Origin: Legionella cardiaca
Lineage (GTDB): Bacteria > Pseudomonadota > Gammaproteobacteria > Legionellales > Legionellaceae
Direction: 5' to 3'
NCBI RefSeq assembly: GCF_029026145.1
Contig: NZ_CP119078.1
Location: forward strand, 1,585,036-1,649,035
Length of the DNA stretch: 64,000 nt
The notes beneath the pieces were generated by a model. The model saw only the letters and a program-made list of their open reading frames with translations. It did not search any database and was not told where the DNA came from. The position numbers and the translations under genes were made by a program. How positions within the stretch are numbered: position 1 is the first letter of the stretch; every line of letters starts with the position of its first letter. Below are positions 37,083 through 45,386 of this stretch, one piece after another.

Positions 37083-37784
37083 ATGATACGACTTATTCCA
37101 GGATTTTTACTGTTTTTTGTAAGTCAGATCTTATTTGCAGAGGAATCTCAGTCGTTAGACTTGCTTAAGGAGAAAATTGAAAATTATGTACTTACTTCAC
37201 TGGCTACTGAACAAAACAGTAAAATTCAGGTTACTGTCGATAGAATTGATTCAAGACTTAAATTAAAACCCTGCGCTGAAAATCATCTGGAAGTATTCAA
37301 TCCTTATTCAATCCCCATGTTACGTGCCACTATCATGGGAGTTAAGTGTCAGGAATCTGTCAATCGTTGGACACTATATGTTCCTATAAAAGTTACTGTG
37401 CAAAAACCTGTGCTTGTCGCTAAACGTCCCTTAACGAAAGGAACCATGATTACCGAAAATGATCTTGAAATTATGGAAGTGGACATTAGCCAGTTAAAAC
37501 AAGGTTATTTTGATAAAGTAGAACAGGTTATAAATCAAGTCAGTAAAACGAATGTTGCGCAAGGAAGTGCAATTACTCCTCTTCTTCTCCAGGCTGCGGT
37601 GTTAGTACATAAAGGTGAACAAGTGGCAATTCAGGCAATAAGTGATAGCTTTGTTGTAAGTATGGAAGGGATTGCTTTAACAGATGGTGCAGCAGGCGAA
37701 ATGATTCGTGTGAAAAATCTTTCTTCAAAAAAGATAATTGAAGCACAAGTTAGCGCAACGCGCCAAGTAAAGGTTCCTCTATAA
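37083..37784 (+). CDS. flgA: Flagellar P-ring assembly chaperone FlgA
   Basis: 233 residues from the ATG at 37083, giving a signal peptide (MIRLIPGFLLFFVSQILFA). The body matches FlgA: KPVLVAKRPLTKGTMITEND, the SAF-domain strand pattern, and GAAGEMIRVKNLSSKKIIEA with the final VSATRQVKV. It assists P-ring formation in the periplasm. The Shine-Dalgarno is weak. The sigma-54 promoter upstream excludes the longer frame. flgM and flgN follow. Confidence 0.95.
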   Translation: MIRLIPGFLLFFVSQILFAEESQSLDLLKEKIENYVLTSLATEQNSKIQVTVDRIDSRLKLKPCAENHLEVFNPYSIPMLRATIMGVKCQESVNRWTLYVPIKVTVQKPVLVAKRPLTKGTMITENDLEIMEVDISQLKQGYFDKVEQVINQVSKTNVAQGSAITPLLLQAAVLVHKGEQVAIQAISDSFVVSMEGIALTDGAAGEMIRVKNLSSKKIIEAQVSATRQVKVPL

Positions 37785-37852
37785 AACTCGTTAAAAATCA
37801 TAGTGACTTAGATTTTAAAATATGATATAGGTAGAAATTAGGGGCATTCACC

Positions 37853-37880
37853 TAAAGATTTCACCACCAGGAGCCGATAA
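37853..37880 (+). promoter_or_regulatory. Candidate sigma-28 (FliA) promoter of flgM
   Basis: TAAAGATT (37853-37860), a 12-base spacer and a perfect GCCGATAA (37873-37880). The consensus is TAAAGTTT, 11 bases, GCCGATAA, so the spacer is one base long. The -10 lies only 5 bases before the annotated flgM ATG, implying a leaderless transcript or a later start. Confidence 0.55.
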
Positions 37881-37885
37881 CAATT

Positions 37886-38197
37886 ATGAGCGCAATTGAG
37901 AGCAATGTTATGGTAAATCCGATTAATGATTCCAATACCTTCAAAGTTCTAGATTCAGAGAATCGGCTGCAACGCACCCAATCTATTGCCAAAGATCCAC
38001 ACACTGATGAGGATAGTCATGTCAATTTAAGCAATATTTCCAAACAACTCGCTAATTTAAAAGAATTGATTCTTAGTGCGCCAGAAGTAAATAGTGAGCG
38101 AGTGGCATTTTTTAAAGAGCAATTGGCTAACGGGCATTATCAAATTAGTTGTAGTCAAATTGCAACAAACATGTTTAGGGATATTGAGCTAGTCTAA
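37886..38197 (+). CDS. flgM: Anti-sigma-28 factor FlgM
   Basis: 103 residues. The N-terminus is disordered-looking; the sigma-binding C-terminal half has VNLSNISKQLANLKELIL, VNSERVAFFKEQLANGHYQIS and IATNMF, the FlgM pattern. It holds FliA inactive until the hook is complete. AGGAG lies 12 bases before the ATG at 37886, which is long; an in-frame ATG at 37910 is an alternative if transcription starts from the overlapping sigma-28 element. It lies between flgA and flgN. Confidence 0.93.
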   Translation: MSAIESNVMVNPINDSNTFKVLDSENRLQRTQSIAKDPHTDEDSHVNLSNISKQLANLKELILSAPEVNSERVAFFKEQLANGHYQISCSQIATNMFRDIELV

Positions 38198-38235
38198 TTT
38201 GATTTTTAGGCTGACAAGCAAAAGGATTTTATAAA

Positions 38236-38736
38236 ATGACTCAGTCAAAACCAGCAATTTTAATGCAAATTTTGCAACAAGAAGTGAATTTCATTCAAAA
38301 ACTTATTAACCTTCTATCTGATGAGAAGAACGCCTTAGTGGCTCGGGAATTTGAAGAACTTGAGCCTATTGCTGCAAAAAAACAGGAACTATCTAATCAA
38401 CTTGAACAATGCACAAAACAGCGAGTTGAGTTATTAGGTTTAGATCCACACACTCAACGTGCCAAACAAGTTTTTGAAGATTTTTTAGCACAATGCTCAA
38501 CGCAGGAGGCAGAGAAAATTAGCGCCCTGAATAAAGAACTCGCAGAAAAATTAATTCTTTGTCGTGAATTAAATGCTGTTAATGGACAGGTTATTACAAG
38601 CAATATAAATACTCGTCAAGAAATTATTAATACCATTACAGGACAATCTTCAGACGACTCGACTCGTGTCTATACGGCAACAGGAAATTTAAAAACACCC
38701 CTCGAAATTAATTCTAATAACCATCAAAAAGCCTAA
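38236..38736 (+). CDS. flgN: Flagellar export chaperone FlgN
   Basis: 166 residues, almost all helical, with the FlgN pattern: ILQQEVNFIQKLINLLSDEKNALVAREFEELEPIAAKKQEL, then the C-terminal RELNAVNGQVITSNINTRQEI. It escorts the hook-filament junction proteins FlgK and FlgL to the export gate. It is 38 bases after flgM with AAAGGA upstream. Confidence 0.9.
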   Translation: MTQSKPAILMQILQQEVNFIQKLINLLSDEKNALVAREFEELEPIAAKKQELSNQLEQCTKQRVELLGLDPHTQRAKQVFEDFLAQCSTQEAEKISALNKELAEKLILCRELNAVNGQVITSNINTRQEIINTITGQSSDDSTRVYTATGNLKTPLEINSNNHQKA

Positions 38737-38779
38737 TTAAGATGCAGTAATGATATTTTTTAAATATAATTTTCATTAA

Positions 38780-38808
38780 TTGCACAATTTTTCCATTATC
38801 GATATACT
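38780..38808 (+). promoter_or_regulatory. Predicted sigma-70 promoter of the ankyrin/coiled-coil gene
   Basis: TTGCAC (38780-38785), a 17-base spacer and TATACT (38803-38808). An inverted repeat (38803-38812 with 38828-38837) covers the -10, the start site and the AGGG before the ATG, a possible operator. Confidence 0.55.
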
Positions 38809-38840
38809 CTGACCAGTTTTAATTTAATCAGGGTATATTC

Positions 38841-41294
38841 ATGTCTACAAATACTCTTTTCAATTTCATTGACTTACACATTCTGTCATTAGATCTGGGA
38901 GCAATTCATTGTAATAAATTAGAGTTGGATAAGAACAAAGATGGACATCTCTATTACCGGTGTGAATTAAATCAATCGACTAAACCTGTTATATTAAAAA
39001 ATGGCAATGAAATATATACCCTCTCAGAGCACCATATTAGTATTTATCAAATTGAGCAAAGAAATAATCCCAGCCTAAGCCAATATCATTACACAGCTTA
39101 TTTTACTGATTCGAAAGGTATGGTATTTCGTCTTCACGTATATTTTAATGACAATGACGAACTCACGATGAACACCGTGTTTTCCAGAAAGGAACAGGGA
39201 TCATTTATACCAGTAAAAACAGAAGACTTGGAAAGCAAATTCATAGAATTGGCTGTAACTAGTGTCAAACCCGTAATTTCTGCATTAAGAAAAAACCATA
39301 ATAACCAGATTTCTACTTTGGAAAGACGATACATTCAGCTTGAAAAAGAAGCAAAAGCACTTTTTGGAAAAAAAGAGAAAGATACAGAATATCTGGCAAA
39401 ACTCAATGCCATCTGCGTAACACTAAAAGCCCTGATTCCATTAGTAAGAAAAAGCCCTTATCAACAGATTTATCGTTTCATTACTCGTACAAAAGCATCG
39501 ATGCAAGCCCGAATAATCGAAGAAACCACTACACCTGCCAATGAGCCCCCCAAACAACAAACTTTAGTGGCTGCGTCAATTCCTGCAGCAGAAGAAAAAG
39601 CCCCGTTAATCACAGAAAACCATACATTTTTATCAATGGTTGCGGAAGAGGCCTCATTAGCTTTAGATTCTCCAAATGCGGAAACTTCTGCAAAATTTAA
39701 TTCAGAAAAGAAAACACCTTCAGAGAGGAAAACCTTTGCAGCAAAACCGCAAAAACCCAAAAAATATGATCGGGCACTCAAGCGCTTACATCTTGCTTTT
39801 GAACAATTACAAACATCGGATACCACTGCACAAGCAAAGAATATTGAAAACCTGTTAGCTCAAACCTATGAATTTTTGTTACTATTTGAAGAGAAGGAAA
39901 CGCTCTCTTTCGAAGTTATACAGGAAATAGACAATTTACGTCGTAACATTCATTTGCTTGGTGAATCGCTTCTTGTCTCGTTATTGTTCGAGAAAAAGTT
40001 TACTTTAGCAGCACAACTCCCTTCGTTTCATCATTTGTTAACTGACAAATACCTCAATTTAGCTTTACAAACTAGAAATCACGAACTTTTAGATTTCGTT
40101 TTAACACACGGTGACTTTAATCTTAATAGCCAGCCTGTAACGCTTAAAGTAAAAACGGCGGTTATGCAAGAGATAACCTATTCCTCTGCCATCACAGCAT
40201 GTATTAGTCGTGATAGTGGCGCTAGCCCGATGGTTCACTGCCTATCCGTTCTCTTAAAACATGGGGCATCACTCTGTGTTCAAGGAGAGAATGGTTTACC
40301 ACTTGCTTATACCATTATGACCACAGACAATCATCCGCTACAGCAAGCTTTGATTAACAATAGAAATAATACTATTGACTCAGTAAAATTTTTTAAAGAA
40401 TTGCGCGGCGCACTGATAAGTTATCTTAAACAGGGTAATGCTAATGCAATTGAATATGAAGCCATTAGCAGAGAAATAGAGAATTATGATGCTCGTATAA
40501 AAATATTATTGTGCCCAGAACTTCAAACTACAGAAGGCAAAAAACTCCAACAGCGTTTTGACTACTTTGAAGAAAAGCATTTTGGAAACTTAAAAAGACA
40601 GTTAAAAGAAGATCCTGAGATTTCTTTTTTATCTTCTCAATTAGAGGCGGTAAGTAAAAGCTTAATGACGCAATCCAAACAGCCTGGAACACAATTATTT
40701 TTACGTAAGACAGCTAAGGCCGTTAATGTTCTTGATCAACTTCTAGATGAGTTAGGCATTAAATTTGAATTTGAAGATCTCAAACCAGTAGTTATAGACG
40801 CTCTTAAAGGCAAGATATTACTCCACACTAAGATAAGAGAACTGCAAACTGTACAAGCAGAATTACATAGCCATCCTGTTATAAGAAAACCTTCTAGAAG
40901 ACAAAAAGAGAATTTACGTTTAGAACAAGTGCTACTAAAAGAAATTAAAGAACTTCAAGAAAAATATGAAATAACCCATCAGGTTGACAAATTGCAAGAA
41001 TCAGTCGCAGGTTTAGCTGATTTAACAGCAGAACTTAATAGATTAGAAAAGCTACAAGAATCTCTTACTTCATTATCAACATTCTTTAAATCTCTTACGA
41101 AAGACACCAAGGCATTGGGAGAAATAGAGAGCGATAGTAAGCAACAAAAATCTCCTGCACAGCTATTATCTTCCTTCTCTTCACTATTTGAGACTTTGAC
41201 ACTGGATAAAGAAGATGAGCAGGAAAAAGAAAATAAAACGGGTAAAGAGGACACGGCTGATAAGGGAGATGTTGAAACAGCAAGTTTCACTTAA
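38841..41294 (+). CDS. Large ankyrin-like / coiled-coil protein (candidate Dot/Icm effector)
   Basis: 817 residues with no named family. Residues 1-120 form a beta-rich domain. A Pro/Ala/Lys-rich linker covers about 225-310. Residues 400-510 contain degenerate ankyrin repeats (LNLALQTRNHELLDFVLTHG, CLSVLLKHGASLCVQGENG). Helical and probable coiled-coil stretches lie at 560-600 and 695-745. The last 30 residues are very acidic and polar (DKEDEQEKENKTGKED, then TASFT), similar to the Glu-rich E-block secretion signals of Dot/Icm substrates. There is no signal peptide. Effector status is inference. Confidence 0.65.
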   Translation: MSTNTLFNFIDLHILSLDLGAIHCNKLELDKNKDGHLYYRCELNQSTKPVILKNGNEIYTLSEHHISIYQIEQRNNPSLSQYHYTAYFTDSKGMVFRLHVYFNDNDELTMNTVFSRKEQGSFIPVKTEDLESKFIELAVTSVKPVISALRKNHNNQISTLERRYIQLEKEAKALFGKKEKDTEYLAKLNAICVTLKALIPLVRKSPYQQIYRFITRTKASMQARIIEETTTPANEPPKQQTLVAASIPAAEEKAPLITENHTFLSMVAEEASLALDSPNAETSAKFNSEKKTPSERKTFAAKPQKPKKYDRALKRLHLAFEQLQTSDTTAQAKNIENLLAQTYEFLLLFEEKETLSFEVIQEIDNLRRNIHLLGESLLVSLLFEKKFTLAAQLPSFHHLLTDKYLNLALQTRNHELLDFVLTHGDFNLNSQPVTLKVKTAVMQEITYSSAITACISRDSGASPMVHCLSVLLKHGASLCVQGENGLPLAYTIMTTDNHPLQQALINNRNNTIDSVKFFKELRGALISYLKQGNANAIEYEAISREIENYDARIKILLCPELQTTEGKKLQQRFDYFEEKHFGNLKRQLKEDPEISFLSSQLEAVSKSLMTQSKQPGTQLFLRKTAKAVNVLDQLLDELGIKFEFEDLKPVVIDALKGKILLHTKIRELQTVQAELHSHPVIRKPSRRQKENLRLEQVLLKEIKELQEKYEITHQVDKLQESVAGLADLTAELNRLEKLQESLTSLSTFFKSLTKDTKALGEIESDSKQQKSPAQLLSSFSSLFETLTLDKEDEQEKENKTGKEDTADKGDVETASFT

Positions 41295-41358
41295 TACACT
41301 TTCAACTTTATTGATAACTATTCAAGCTTCTCAAAACAGGAGAAGCTTGAATAAATTA

Positions 41359-42114
41359 CTAACGAGCTTGCATCCGTAGTGCGCCATCTAAACGAATTAC
41401 TTCGCCATTGATCATGGAATTTTCAATAATATGCCGCACCAGGGCTGCAAATTCCTCTGGCTTTCCGAGCCGTTTTGGGAAGGTAACGGTTGCAGCCAAA
41501 CTGTCTTGTACTTCCTGCGGCATATTTAATAGCATCGGTGTAGCAATAAGTCCCGGAGCAATGGTGTTTACCCTAATGGCATACTGTGCTAGTTCGCGTG
41601 CAGCAGGCAAAGTCATTGCCACAACACCTCCTTTTGAAGCGCTATAAGCCATCTGACCAATTTGCCCTTCGAATGCTGCGATGGAGGCTGTATTAATTAT
41701 CACACCTCGTTCTTGTGAATTATTATCGAGCTCCAAATGCGTCATCGCTTCAGCCACAACACGCATGACATTAAATGTACCCACTAAATTGATATCGATA
41801 ACCTGTTTAAATGCTGCCAAAGGCATCGCCCCCTCTTTGCCAACCATACGTTTAGCTGGAGCAATCCCCGCACAGTTGATACAAACCCGTGGAATTCCTA
41901 TTTCATTAACAGTTTTTTTTATGGCTCGTTCAACATCTTCAGCCAAGCTCACATCGCAAGCTACCGACAAAGCAATATCTGTCAGATCAACATTCTCAAT
42001 TTGCCGATCCCAAATAATTACTTTTGCACCATGAGAATTTAATAACTCGGCACAAGCTTTCCCCATCCCAGAAGCGCCACCGGTAATAATGGCAATTTGA
42101 TTATCCAGGTGCAT
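41359..42114 (-). CDS. Short-chain dehydrogenase, 3-hydroxyacyl-CoA dehydrogenase-like
   Basis: 251 residues from the ATG at 42114, with AAGGAG upstream (the frame extends 16 codons further). The cofactor motif TGGASGMG is at 11-18, NCAG follows, and the catalytic Tyr-Lys is in YSASKGG. PAARELAQYAIRVNTIAPGLIATPML resembles type II 3-hydroxyacyl-CoA / 2-methyl-3-hydroxybutyryl-CoA dehydrogenases (HSD17B10 group). It follows the isochorismatase-family gene by 56 bases. Confidence 0.87.
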   Translation of the reverse strand: MHLDNQIAIITGGASGMGKACAELLNSHGAKVIIWDRQIENVDLTDIALSVACDVSLAEDVERAIKKTVNEIGIPRVCINCAGIAPAKRMVGKEGAMPLAAFKQVIDINLVGTFNVMRVVAEAMTHLELDNNSQERGVIINTASIAAFEGQIGQMAYSASKGGVVAMTLPAARELAQYAIRVNTIAPGLIATPMLLNMPQEVQDSLAATVTFPKRLGKPEEFAALVRHIIENSMINGEVIRLDGALRMQAR

Positions 42115-42170
42115 TACTACTCCTTTACTTATTATCAAAAAATTCTCAAACAAAATGTTCATTAGAACAG

Positions 42171-42716
42171 TTATTTTAAATAGGCGTTACTTAAGGCTTT
42201 AAATTCTGCCGTACCAGCCTGCCCTACCCATTCAAAAAATATCATTTCTGAAGTGACAAGTTGAATCCCTATTTGTTTCATTCGCTTAAGACCATACTTA
42301 TAATCAAGTTCTTTACGACTGCTTACTGCATCAACTACAACAAAAACATCATATCCCGCCTCTTGCAGATCAATGGCTGTTTGTAATACACAAACATGAG
42401 CTTCAATGCCTATCAAAACAAGCTGTTTTTTGTTTAACGCGTCAAGACTGTGCTTAAAAGAGGGTTCACGAAAGCAAGAGAAATGGACTTTTTCAATGTA
42501 TTCTTTTTGTGGCATTAGTTCTTTTAAAGAAGTAACAGTTGCTCCTAACCCTCTAGGATATTGCTCACTCACTAACAATGGGACCTGCAATTCGCTGGCT
42601 AAACGTATAAGCCACTGACAACGATTTAACAACTGATCTGGCTCTTTGACATGCGGTGCCAATTTTTCCTGAACATCAATAAGTAATAAACAGGAGTTCT
42701 CTTTCTCCAGCAACAT
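42171..42716 (-). CDS. Isochorismatase-family cysteine hydrolase
   Basis: 181 residues. The catalytic triad is visible: Asp14 in LLIDVQEKLAPH, a Lys in EYIEKVHFS and Cys109 in GIEAHVCVLQTAIDL. The group includes YcaC-like and other amidohydrolases of unknown substrate; true isochorismatase is unlikely without siderophore genes nearby. It is divergent from the histidine operon, 123 bases away. Confidence 0.85.
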   Translation of the reverse strand: MLLEKENSCLLLIDVQEKLAPHVKEPDQLLNRCQWLIRLASELQVPLLVSEQYPRGLGATVTSLKELMPQKEYIEKVHFSCFREPSFKHSLDALNKKQLVLIGIEAHVCVLQTAIDLQEAGYDVFVVVDAVSSRKELDYKYGLKRMKQIGIQLVTSEMIFFEWVGQAGTAEFKALSNAYLK

Positions 42717-42778
42717 TTTCTTTCTCCCTGATAGAAAACATCATATCAACCTAAACGCGATTAACTGTCAAATTTTAT

Positions 42779-42807
42779 TTGACATAAAAAATCACTAACG
42801 TTAGAAT
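42779..42807 (+). promoter_or_regulatory. Histidine operon promoter with overlapping palindrome
   Basis: A perfect TTGACA (42779-42784), 17 bases and TAGAAT (42802-42807), near consensus. A perfect 10-base palindrome CTAACGTTAG (42795-42804) straddles the spacer and -10, a good place for a repressor site. The leader to the first gene is only about 25 bases, leaving no room for a His attenuator. Confidence 0.7.
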
Positions 42808-42839
42808 GATACAATGTTATATCACATTAATACATTATT

Positions 42840-43133
42840 ATGAAATCACACCCACATAAACAACACTCTATTCATCATCTAATGCATGCCATTAGCTTAA
42901 TTAAAAATGAAGACGAAGCATTTGCCTTTTTTACCGATCTCTGTACGCCAGCAGAAATCGAAGCAATGGCCGATCGTTGGGAAGTCGTTCCTTTACTACA
43001 AAAAAATATTCCTTATCGCACTATTCACGAACAGACTGGTGTGAGTGTAACAACCATTACTCGCGTGGCTCGCTGCCTGACTTTTGGAAGTGGTGGTTAT
43101 CAATTAATTGCTGATCGTATGGAGTCGTCGTGA
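42840..43133 (+). CDS. TrpR-like DNA-binding protein, YerC/YecD family
   Basis: 97 residues of the TrpR superfamily: DLCTPAEIEAMADRWEVVPLL, then the helix-turn-helix IPYRTIHEQTGVSVTTITRVARCL and FGSGGYQLI. It is the first gene of the histidine cluster, overlapping hisG by 4 bases (GTGA). The position suggests that it regulates the his genes, perhaps its own promoter, but the effector ligand is unknown. Confidence 0.85.
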   Translation: MKSHPHKQHSIHHLMHAISLIKNEDEAFAFFTDLCTPAEIEAMADRWEVVPLLQKNIPYRTIHEQTGVSVTTITRVARCLTFGSGGYQLIADRMESS

Positions 43134-44011
43134 AAAAACGTTTGCGTATTGCTTTACAAAAAAAAGGCCGCTTGGCCCAAGAATCTCTTAGCTTGTTACA
43201 ACGTTGTGGATTGAAATTTCGTCTTAAAGAAAACGCTTTACTGACACATGTTGAGAATTTTCCCATTGATTTGCTTTTTGTGCGTGATGATGACATTCCT
43301 ACGCTAATTTTTGATGGACTATGTGATGGTGGTATTGTCGGCGAAAATGTGTTGTTTGAAGCAGCGCTTGCTTCAATTAAACAAAACTATGAAATTGTTT
43401 TGCCGTTAGGTAACTGTCGCTGCCGACTCTCAATTGCAATTCCCGAATCGTTTGATTATCAAGGCCCAGGTAGTCTTGAAGGAAAACGCATAGCAACAAG
43501 CTACCCCTATTTACTCAATCAATATTTAGAAAAACATAAAATACGTGCTGAAAGTCTTATCCTTTCAGGTTCAGTTGAGGTGGCTCCCAGAATGGGAATG
43601 GCTGATGTTATTTGTGATTTAGTCTCGAGTGGTCAAACTTTAGAAGACAATAAACTTATTGAAGTCGACACCGTTTTAACTAGTCAGGCAACATTTATAC
43701 GTACGAGTGAACCTCTGGATTTATCCTTTCAGGAGTTATTGACTAAGTTAAAACGACGTATTCAAGCAGTACAACAAGCACAAGAGAGAAAATATATTCT
43801 TTTTCATGCTCCTAAAAATGCATTGGAAAGAATTTGTGAGCGTCTCCCTGGTGCCGAGTCTCCCACGATTCTCCCTTTATCAGCAAATCCTGAGAAAGTA
43901 GCCGTTCATGTTGTTTCCAGTGAAGGAATCTTCTGGAATACCTTAGAAACTATTCAATCTTTAGGTGCCAGCTCTATTTTGGTATTACCGATTGAAAAAA
44001 TGTTGGAGTGA
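43130..44011 (+). CDS. hisG: ATP phosphoribosyltransferase, long form
   Basis: 293 residues. It begins with GTG (KKRLRIALQKKGRLAQESL) and includes the phosphate-binding and DxxxxG motifs around EVAPRMGMADVICDLVSSGQTL. The C-terminal 75 residues form the ACT-like regulatory domain of the long HisG form, so no HisZ partner is needed. It is the first, feedback-controlled step of histidine synthesis. Confidence 0.97.
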   Translation: MKKRLRIALQKKGRLAQESLSLLQRCGLKFRLKENALLTHVENFPIDLLFVRDDDIPTLIFDGLCDGGIVGENVLFEAALASIKQNYEIVLPLGNCRCRLSIAIPESFDYQGPGSLEGKRIATSYPYLLNQYLEKHKIRAESLILSGSVEVAPRMGMADVICDLVSSGQTLEDNKLIEVDTVLTSQATFIRTSEPLDLSFQELLTKLKRRIQAVQQAQERKYILFHAPKNALERICERLPGAESPTILPLSANPEKVAVHVVSSEGIFWNTLETIQSLGASSILVLPIEKMLE

Positions 44012-44017
44012 AATTGA

Positions 44018-45367
44018 ATGTTACCCATTAATACCTGGCAAACACTTTCCACTGAAGAAAAGAAACAACTCTTGTCAAGACCGCAATATAATAATTGCTT
44101 CAAAAAACAAGTCGAGGACATTATCGCAACAGTCAAAACACGAGGTGATGCGGGATTGTATGCGTTGACTCGCGATTTTGATGGAGTCGATTTAAACGCA
44201 TTACAAGTTTCATCTACAGTCATCAAACAGGCTGAAGTTAGTCCTAAAGCAATGCGGGCGCTCACTACAGCCATAGAAACCATTACCACCTATCATCAAA
44301 ATACAATGCCTCAATCGCAATCGTTAAGCACGGTTGAAGGCGTAACCATTTCTCGCGTTTATAAACCCATTACTAAAGTCGGCTTATACGTTCCAGGAGG
44401 TAACAAAACCCCGTTGGTATCGTCATTGCTCATGCAAGCAATTCCAGCAATGATTGCAGGTTGCCCTATTAGAATTTTATGTACACCTCCCAATCGCGGT
44501 GGACAAATCGATCCTCATCTCTTGGTTGCTGCTCGCTTATGCAACATTGAAACGATTTATCAGGTTGGTGGTGCACAGGCAGTTGCTGCAATGGCTTATG
44601 GTACGGAATCTATACCCAAGGTAGATAAAATATTTGGCCCAGGCAATAGCTTTGTTACCGAAGCAAAAACACAAGTTTCAACTGATCCATTAGGGGCTGC
44701 AATTGATATGCCTGCTGGCCCTTCTGAAGTGATGATCGTTGCTGACAATAAGGCAAATCCCGTATTTGTCGCTGCCGATCTTCTTGCTCAAGCAGAACAT
44801 GGTGTCGATTCTCAAGTAATTTTACTTTGCGAAGCCGAGCAATTTGCAAAGCAAGTACAAACAGCAATCACGCAGCAATTTGATAGTTTATCCAGACAAA
44901 CTATCATTCGTCAGGCACTTGAACATAGCGCCATAGTAGTATGCCCCAATTTAGAGGCCCAAATAGATATTATTAATGATTACGCGCCAGAGCACTTAAT
45001 TATTAATCGAAACGATGCCGTAGAATGGTTGCCTAATATTATGGCTGCCGGAACCATTTTCTTAGGGCCGTGGGCAGCTGAAACACTCGGTGATTATGTC
45101 ACCGGTAGTAATCATGTCTTGCCAACGAATGGTTATGCTCGAAACCACAGTGGACTTGGTACCATAGATTTTTTAAAGGCCTTCAGTATCCAGGATATCA
45201 CGGTACAAGGCATAAGCACATTAAGTGATGCAGCGCAGAGTCTTGCCATAATCGAGGGATTAGATGCCCATGCGAATGCAGTCAACGTTCGAATGAACTT
45301 CTTGGCAGAAGTACAAGGTGCAACGTTGGCAGAACACTCAATTCTGAATGATGTTTCTATTGACTAA
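44018..45367 (+). CDS. hisD: Histidinol dehydrogenase
   Basis: 449 residues. Family motifs TKVGLYVPGGNKTPLVSS, KIFGPGNSFVTEAK, IDMPAGPSEVMIVAD and APEHLII are in order, with GPWAAETLGDYVTGSNHVLPT near the end. It oxidises L-histidinol to L-histidine. It starts 6 bases after hisG. Confidence 0.98.
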   Translation: MLPINTWQTLSTEEKKQLLSRPQYNNCFKKQVEDIIATVKTRGDAGLYALTRDFDGVDLNALQVSSTVIKQAEVSPKAMRALTTAIETITTYHQNTMPQSQSLSTVEGVTISRVYKPITKVGLYVPGGNKTPLVSSLLMQAIPAMIAGCPIRILCTPPNRGGQIDPHLLVAARLCNIETIYQVGGAQAVAAMAYGTESIPKVDKIFGPGNSFVTEAKTQVSTDPLGAAIDMPAGPSEVMIVADNKANPVFVAADLLAQAEHGVDSQVILLCEAEQFAKQVQTAITQQFDSLSRQTIIRQALEHSAIVVCPNLEAQIDIINDYAPEHLIINRNDAVEWLPNIMAAGTIFLGPWAAETLGDYVTGSNHVLPTNGYARNHSGLGTIDFLKAFSIQDITVQGISTLSDAAQSLAIIEGLDAHANAVNVRMNFLAEVQGATLAEHSILNDVSID

Positions 45368-45386
45368 CCATTAGGAGGTTTTTCAA

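Noticed and set aside
39470..39826. A 118-codon antisense frame inside the ankyrin/coiled-coil gene.
   Set aside because: It is a shadow of the coding strand, with no ribosome site and no recognisable domain.
42808..42839. Histidine attenuator leader peptide before the his operon.
   Set aside because: The distance from the predicted start of transcription to the first gene is about 25 bases, and no run of His codons exists there.
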